Shown piece by piece: positions 57,582 to 64,000 of a stretch of DNA of 64,000 nt. The position numbers and the translations under genes were made by a program. The stretch is taken from the NCBI GenBank assembly GCA_014905825.1, contig JACGCN010000033.1, forward strand, positions 62,001 to 126,000, given 5' to 3'. Below the pieces are notes generated by a model. That model did not search any database, was not told the DNA's origin, and worked only from the letters and a program-made list of their open reading frames with translations. The stretch comes from Lyophyllum atratum. Taxonomy: Eukaryota; Basidiomycota; Agaricomycetes; Agaricales; Lyophyllaceae. Each line of letters begins with the position of its first letter. The first letter of the stretch is position 1.

Positions 57582-59230
57582 GGCCAAAATGTAGAAATGT
57601 TCAGCAAGTACGCGGCGATTCAAGTTAATCACTGACTACGTCACCTTAACCACACCGAGCATTCCTTGTTCCAATACCAACGATACCCAATGTGCCACAT
57701 ATATCCTTTTTCCACGTGTGCAAGCCGCCGCCGCCGTATGCAGCGCAAATGCTGCTTAAGTTCAAAGTTGTAAGCGTCGATGCGTGCGCGGCCTTCGGGA
57801 GGCATAGGAGTAATTACCTTAAAATCTGGGTTGGGACGACTGCCAATGTATCAAGCAGCTTTTTCAGCCAGGAAGAGTGCCTAAGTGCTATGCAGCAACA
57901 GACAAGAAGTTGTCGTAGTGCCAGCGTCCATACCCGTTGACGATTGAAACCAAACGGTAGCGGTTGTTTGTCCTTGTTACCTCACATCCTCTTCCTCGTC
58001 CATGACGACGGCCACGATCCTGAAATCTTGGTTGGCGCAATGCCACCAGATGAGCCTTGATCCCCATCCGACTTGAATGCATAGTCCTCGTTGGAGAAAA
58101 CCGAGGATTCCGTGATATTATCGTAATTGGCGAAGAGATATGGGGCACCGTGTACCTCGATACGTATACCCGTGCCATCTTTTCGACGGGCCGACTCTAG
58201 CAATGTTATTTCAATTAAGGCATTTTTCCAACGTCCTCAGATTTAGATTCGGATCCCTACACGCATCACCAGCAGACCAAACTTAGTTTACGGAGCCAAG
58301 GCGGGTCGCCATCTCGAGATGCCGCCAACTTCCATGCCTAGACAATCGTTGGTCGCGATGGCGAGTCTCGATAAACTCATGGCATTCGTATATGTCTATG
58401 GCGCGACCGCTGGGATACTCGACGCCAGAACCGACGAGTCCCTTGGAGTTACTCTTTGTCCGGTGCAAGGGTTGCTATGGCGTGCGCAAATCACCGATGT
58501 TGCGTTTTTTTAAGGTCGCAAAACCTGGTGTCAATCTTATCTTTGCCTTCCAGAGGCGCCCCTAGTTCGGCGGAGCTCAGTCCGATTTTACCTCGGCGGC
58601 TGACTGTAGGGCGCCTTTTCAGCCTTTCCGTAACGCCGCGGACTGGTAAGTTTCGACCCTCGTACTCCACCGTCTTTATTTGTGAGTGTCCACTCCAGTG
58701 ATAAGTCTTTTTTTCAGTTTCACAAACATATCAGCAGGCTGCTCCCACTCCCTTGACTAGATTTGCTTCGTTCTCGCGGTGGGGAGGAATCGGAGTGCTA
58801 GTTCCAAACATTCTATCCTGGTTTCTAGAGAAGTCCTCGCTATAAGTTTCACAACGTACCTCGCATGTAATTCTATGATTGCATCAAATTCGACAGTGAT
58901 GCCGCTCGCAGTCGTCGGGCTAGATAATCTAGGCTTGGTGAGGGCGGGCAAGGTTGCTGGCAGAATATCGTCGGATATTCCAGCCAAGTTCTGCGACCCG
59001 CTCAAACACCACTCGGTAGCCCTTGATTCACACCAACCGCTGTACATTGACAATACGTCCATTGCGTGGCTTTTGCTTCAAAAGGATCCCCTATGGGCGT
59101 CGCCCATCACCCACTAAAAGCCGTCAGGGATGAATCAAATTCGACAATTCAGTAGCCGAAAAACGCGGAGACTGCATAAAACGCGGAAAACATGCGTCGG
59201 CGATTCTCAAACCCACCCCAACTGCCTGTT
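57582..59230. other. Spacer between tandem laccases
   Basis: About 1.65 kb. A minus-strand ORF at 57982-58203 (IRIEVHGAPYLFANYDNI) reads as coding-like but has no recognisable domain or neighbours in frame. No laccase relic was found. Confidence 0.4.
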
Positions 59231-61373
59231 ATGCTCAGTGCGGTGAACTTCTTTTGTGCTCTTTCTCTCTTAAGCGTCGCAAGTGCGATTGGCCCTGTTT
59301 CCGAGCTTGTTATCTCTAACAAGGTCATCAGCCCAGATGGCTTCCCTCGCTCGTGAGTTAGCTCCAGTGTGCACACTTGAGTGGTTTTTCAAACGAAAAG
59401 CAGAGCTGTCCTCGCCGGCGGAACATTTCCTGGACCGGTCATCAAGGGTACAAGGGTACATGATTATCTGTGATCCAGCTATGCCCGATTGCTGACACGA
59501 GGCTTAGGGAGATCATTTCAAGCTCAACGTCGTCGACTCCTTGACAGATAACACCATGCTTCGCAGTACAAGTATCGTGAGCTCTTTTTTCCTCCGCGAT
59601 TTACGGGTCTCCGACTGATGAGAATGGAAGCACTGGCATGGGATTTTCCAAAGCAAGACGAACTTTGCTGACGGAGTGGCCTTTGTGACCCAGTGCCCAA
59701 TCGCCGCGAACGATTCTTTCCTGTACGATTTCAGTATTCCGAAACAGGTTGGAACGTATTGGTATCACTCGCATTTGTGTGAGTAACCTCGAGCGTTCCG
59801 CCACCACGGTTTCGAGCCAATCGTGTGCCATATCCTCAAGCCACGCAGTACTGCGATGGCCTTAGCGGAGCATTTATCATCTATGACCCTCTTGATCCAT
59901 ATCAACTTCTCTATGATGTCGACGATGGTAAGTATGTCGACCTCCTTATTTGCCAGAACGCCTCTAACTTGTCCGCAGAGTCTACGATCATTACGCTGGC
60001 AGATTGGTATGAGTATCACTGACTCTGAATGCGTCCAATGAAACTAATGTCGCTGTAGGTATCACGCACCCGCACCCTCTGCAGCTGGCGGTCTCCCTCT
60101 CACATCCCAAGCCACGTTGATCAATGGAAAAGGTCGATATCCCACTGGCCCAGCCGTCGCGTTATCCGTGGTTAACGTGAAGAAGAACAAACGATACCGC
60201 TTCCGTATCATCGCCATGTCTTGCGACCCTTCATTCACCTTTGCCATAGATCAACACACGTTGGTGGTCATCGAGGCTGACGGGGAGTACACTCTCCCCC
60301 TAATTGTCGATTCCATCCAGATCTATGCCGGACAGCGTTATTCGGTGATCGTGGCAGCAAACCAGGCCGTTGGGAACTACTGGATCCGTGCCAACCCCGA
60401 TCTCAGAGGTCTTCCTGGATACGATGGCGGCAGGAACTCTGCCATTCTGCGATACGCTGGTGCACCCACTGTCGATCCTACCACCCAATATGTCAGCACG
60501 AAACCATTGAAAGAGGTCGACCTCCATGCTTTGCTCAACCCCAAGGCGCCAGGTAGGCCCGAGAAAGGAGGTGCCGACGTCAACATCAACATCGCGCACA
60601 CTTTCAACTTTGAAACTTTCAAGTACGAGATGAATGGCAAGCCATTTATCCCGCCCACGGTTCCGGTATTGCTCCAGATCCTCAGCGGGGCTCAAGCGGC
60701 ACAAGATTTGCTTCCCGACGGAAGTGTCTACTCCTTGCCTCCCAATAAAGTTATCGAGATTTCGCTGCCTGGCACTGGTATTGATCTCGGCGGACCAGTA
60801 AGTAAAATGTACAAAATGCTTCGAGCTGCTGGTATTCACATGTCATAATATAGCATCCTTTCCATCTTCACGGGGTACGTCTCTTGGTCGACGGAACCAG
60901 ATCCTTTTTTAATCGCCATTATAGCACTCCTTCTCCGTTGTGCGAAGTGGCGACAGTCCAACTTACAATTACAAAAACCCTGTCCGGCGCGACACCGTCA
61001 ATACCGGTCTCGCTGATGGAAATGCGACTATCCGCTTCGTTACCGATAACGATGGTCCCTGGTTCCTCCACTGGTGTGTTGGCGTTTTACCATGGGTTCT
61101 AGATTTACTCACCTTGGCATATCTAGTCACATCGACTGGCATCTCGAGCTGCAAGTCTTGATCTTCTTCATCTCGGCGTGAATACTGATCTCTTATTTCC
61201 ATACAGTGGACTTGCAGTCGTCTTCGCTGAGGATATTCCCGATATCGCAAACATGAACCCCCCTAGTAAGCATTATTTCGAGTTGGAAGTATTCACAGTG
61301 TTGAACCTTTCTTGTAGCATCATGGGAGCAACTCTGTCCAAAATACAACGCTTTGACCATGGACCAACTTTAA
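59231..61373 (+). CDS. Laccase (multicopper oxidase), tandem copy 2
   Basis: It has the same layout as copy 1. I start at ATG 59231, giving the signal peptide [19 protein letters not shown]; an in-frame ATG at 59192 would add 13 mainly basic/Pro residues ahead of it. Copper signatures are HWHGIFQ with [21 protein letters not shown] with HSFSVV, and HCHIDWHLE. The C-terminus is [16 protein letters not shown] with TAA at 61371-61373. The axial type 1 copper residue appears to be Leu, as in copy 1. One intron uses a GC donor (GCAAGT at 61151, acceptor ending 61206), where the homologous intron of copy 1 has GT (57360). The exons are strongly similar to copy 1 and the introns are divergent, typical of an old tandem duplication under selection. 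Confidence 0.88.
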
Positions 61374-61828
61374 TGGTGATAGGGTTAGAGGGAGGCTCGT
61401 TCGAATTATGACCTCGTTACGACTATCCAGATTTCTTTGGGCTTCTTTGGGGTGCAGTTTCTGTCGAACTAGCTTATTATTTTCCTACACTTGTATACAC
61501 ATAGCCACCTTGCATATTCACCACGTCTCCCGGATAGAAAGCTTCACATGAGACGATGTGGAAAGACGACTGTCGAGGGCAGTCGTCCTTACTTGATGGG
61601 CTGCCTTCTGTCAGGCTGGAAGGAACGAGAGCTTGATTTACGAGCGCGAGGTTCCAGTCGAGATCTGGATTTTTCGAAGGAAGCACGAGATAGACACCAA
61701 TGAATATCCAAGCGGGTAGTGCTGATATGGCTTGTTGTGAGATTGGAAGTTTCTGGCGGAATGTCGATAGATCATCGTAACTACTGGATGTCCGAAAATT
61801 GATAAAGATACAACCATGCGGAGTTGCC
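61374..61828. other. Convergent 3' region of laccase 2 and TGS1
   Basis: About 450 bases between convergent genes, with no supported ORF. Confidence 0.45.
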
Positions 61829-62983
61829 TCAGAACAAAGCCTCTTGACCCGCAACCAGACCGCCAAAATAACACGTAAGCGCCTTAAGTTTGGATCCCAT
61901 CCATTCCTCCTCGACCTCGACGTGCTCTAGACCACCCTCCTTCGACACCCCGCTTCCAGCTTCGGGATCCGCGGGATCCTCCAGCAAGTTGCTTATTTCG
62001 TCCAAGCGCGTGTTTCTTGGAAGAAAATAGGCAATGTTCGGCGTGATTTGTCTTGTCAATCGAAATAGCTCTGCACCATGAATAGGCTGGATTGAAGAAA
62101 GCGAATATGAAGGATGTTCTTCGACTGTGGTCTCCTTTCCTCCTAACGCATTCGTCTCCGCTATTGGTTCAGATTCTGTCGGAGTCCCAGACAAGTATGA
62201 TGGTCCGCCCCATGGTGGACTCAGGAAGACCACGTCAATGTTGCGTTTGGTCTGAGTATGTGGAAGGGCGAGGTAGGTCCTAGCGAAAGAGAGGTAGTCG
62301 GATAGAATGAACTCTATTCGGTCCGCTACGCCATATATCTGGGCGTTGTGTCGGGCGAGGGCGAGTCGAGTCGGTGATGTGTCCAAGGCTATGACTTGGG
62401 GAACATGATCGTGTCAACCCCCTCGTCATGACGTATAACAAGGTCACGTACCCCGTTGACATGTCTTCGCAAATGCGATCGCGTTCCCCCCAACACCGCA
62501 AAACGCGTCCAAGATGGTATCGCTCCGGCATCGTTCGGCAATTTGGTTGGCCACCAGCTCAGGAGTGACGCTATACCATCCCTCTTCATCTAGAAGGCAA
62601 CCAGGAGTGGTCGAATAGAGTGAAAAGTAGCGTTTGCGCTGCGAAAAGTCTTAAGGCGAGTGACCAGTCATTAACACTCAGTGAACAGGTGGTGAAATAG
62701 TTCGACACGCACACTTCTTAAGTTGCTCTGGCACTTCTGCGGCATGCGTGTAATGAGGTACAAGTCCAGTGGCATCATATTTTGCTACCCACTTCTCTAT
62801 CCATTCCTCTGCACCTTCTCTCGTAGTGGTGGTTATCTTCTGCCGTTTCGCGGGTCGATCCTCTGGCCCTGCATCTTCCAACGGTGTTTTCGGGCCTGCT
62901 GTAGTAGCTGAGGGAGGCTCCTCCTTGAGAGCGTGACGAACAAATGAAGCAAGCCCAGACAGGCCGCCTCGGCGCTTACCCAT
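61829..62983 (-). CDS. TGS1: Trimethylguanosine synthase (snRNA/snoRNA cap hypermethylase)
   Basis: Three minus-strand exons start at ATG 62983 (MGKRRGGLSGLASFVRHALK); an in-frame ATG at 63019 is less like the family start. The N-terminal region ends with VPHYTHAAEVPEQLKKYFSQR across a GTGCGT donor. The methyltransferase domain follows: DEEGWYSVTPELVANQIAERC, then the SAM-binding DTILDAFCGVGGNAIAFA, VIALDTSPTRLALARHNAQIYGV and the catalytic FLSPPWGGPSY. It stops at 61829. TGS1 adds two methyl groups to the m7G cap of small nuclear and nucleolar RNAs, using the PPWGG loop to stack the guanine. No lesion was seen, and the single domain fits the short fungal form (about 300-330 residues). Confidence 0.9.
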
Positions 62984-63402
62984 GTTATAGGCAGGAGTCG
63001 TTGGGAAAGTGGTAGGCAATGTTACCAGTTGATGTTACAGAAAAAGCGCAATCGATGATGCATGCCACGTGGATGACCAGATAAGATAAGATGCTGTCAA
63101 TTGCAGCATTCTCGACCACTCTTGCGAAGGCAGTCGAGCATAACAGGACGATCGCGTTTCCTGTACCCTGGAAAAGTCGAGTGCGGGACTACTAAGGAAG
63201 CGCGCCTAGATCCTAGAGGAGAACTGAAGGAGACCATTAGTACGTCATTGAACCGCACAAAGCATTTCCATATTTCTGAGTCCTGCCAGCAAATTGTTGA
63301 AACGACTATGATACATTATCCAGCATCCCGGTAAAGGGAGTACATTATATACGATAAATAGGTAATCCGATAAGAGAAGGTTGGTGCTCAGAGGGGACGA
63401 GG
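62984..63402. other. Intergenic region, no gene seen
   Basis: About 420 bases holding the TGS1 upstream region and the monooxygenase 3' end. No supported ORF. Confidence 0.45.
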
Positions 63403-64000
63403 TCATGATACCAGCAGACGTAATGCTTCCTGAACTGATCCATCAATAGACGTCGTCCAGGCCCACTCCCAGTTCCTCGTAAACTCTTCACTTAGCGCTC
63501 TCAGTTTACTCAACAGGGCGTCCTCGGGAAGGCCCTCAAGACCTTGACCATGGAACGTGAATAACTGACCATTACGTCGAGACCTAGCGGCTATTTCGAG
63601 CGCCTTGGGTCGGCGGACCTCATCGAAGGCGCCAAGCGCACGATGCAATACATCCCGCGTGGTCGTAGAATGGCCTAGGAGTGTGGCGAGAATGTAAGCA
63701 TCCTGAAACCTCAATTAGCTGGTTGATTGAATGCTGATATTGATATGGATATCTACCTCGATGGCTTGACCGGCACCTGATCCTTGATGTGGTGCCATCG
63801 CGTGGGCCTAAAAACAATAAGGTAAGCGTATCGAAGGAGTTGGAGAAGATACCCACTGCATCTCCAAGTAGTGCCACATGGCCTGAGACAAACGAATCCA
63901 GGGGCTTTACAGTATGTACAGCCCATCGAAGGGGCTCTTCCACACTCTAGTGTGCCCTGATCAGCGGAAGACAACTTCGAAGACGAGGAATATAATTACT
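63403..64000 (-). CDS. FAD-dependent monooxygenase, 3' part (runs off window)
   Basis: The minus-strand 3' part of a group A flavin monooxygenase is present. The frame enters from the window end and reads WAVHTVKPLDSFVSGHVALLGDAV, then across an intron AHAMAPHQGSGAGQAIE, and across another DAYILATLLGHST. The GDAxHxxxPHQGxGAxxAIEDA motif binds the FAD ribityl chain in salicylate-hydroxylase-like enzymes. The C-terminal helical tail ends SVQEALRLLVS, stop at 63403. The N-terminal GxGxxG fold lies beyond 64000. Substrates are typically aromatic acids or secondary metabolites; the exact one cannot be told from this part. Confidence 0.8.

Noticed and set aside
57888..58203. Minus-strand ORFs between the laccases considered as a remnant enzyme gene
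   Set aside because: Coding-like stretch (PYLFANYDNITESSVFSNED) but no recognisable family, start or neighbouring exon.

Overview
The window is eukaryotic and fungal, most likely from a wood-decay Agaricomycete (Basidiomycota). Genes are split by many 47-70 base GT-AG introns. The gene set fits this lifestyle: two tandem laccases, a secreted aryl-alcohol-oxidase-like GMC enzyme, a mushroom-type NADP-mannitol dehydrogenase, F-box families and a TET/JBP-type dioxygenase. There is no operon structure, rRNA or CRISPR array.

Region 1 (1-14.9 kb) is dominated by an 11,887-base hAT transposon at 1409-13295. It has perfect 16-base terminal inverted repeats and an 8-base target duplication (TGCAGGAG at 1401-1408 and 13296-13303). 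It sits inside a kinase-like gene, whose 3' part lies at 448-1408 and 5' part at 13296-13438. An uninterrupted tandem paralogue at 13809-14874 shows the empty site. Besides an apparently complete transposase (5933-8939), the element carries a TET/JBP-family 2-oxoglutarate/Fe(II) dioxygenase (9475-11104), a CK1-type kinase (11474-12614), a frameshifted acidic proline-rich ORF and possibly one more spliced gene. This is the most striking feature of the window.

Region 2 (16-27.9 kb) holds a HUA1-like zinc-finger protein, a Golgi-apyrase pseudogene with two lesions, a DEDD exonuclease, an SNG1/DUF3533 membrane protein and two tandem F-box genes. A 1.57 kb non-autonomous DNA transposon with a 9-base target duplication follows at 28172-29737.

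Region 3 (30-46 kb) has the GMC oxidoreductase, the mannitol dehydrogenase, an intron-containing tRNA-Trp, a 1,272-residue acidic protein whose 5' end contains a tandemly amplified 66-base exon, and a multi-pass membrane protein.

Region 4 (46-53 kb) is gene-poor and repeat-rich. It has CCCGTGC hairpin repeats, an ACCGGTT-rich block, a tRNA-like sequence without an anticodon arm, and a decayed second HUA1-like gene. A compact paralogue of the 1,272-residue protein follows at 53.0-54.0 kb.

Region 5 (55-64 kb) has two tandem laccases, TGS1 (snRNA cap hypermethylase) and the 3' part of a FAD monooxygenase running off the window end.

Exon joins were worked out by eye from splice motifs. Where I say that frames close, I summed the exon lengths. 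Family assignments come from motif recognition, not from a search.
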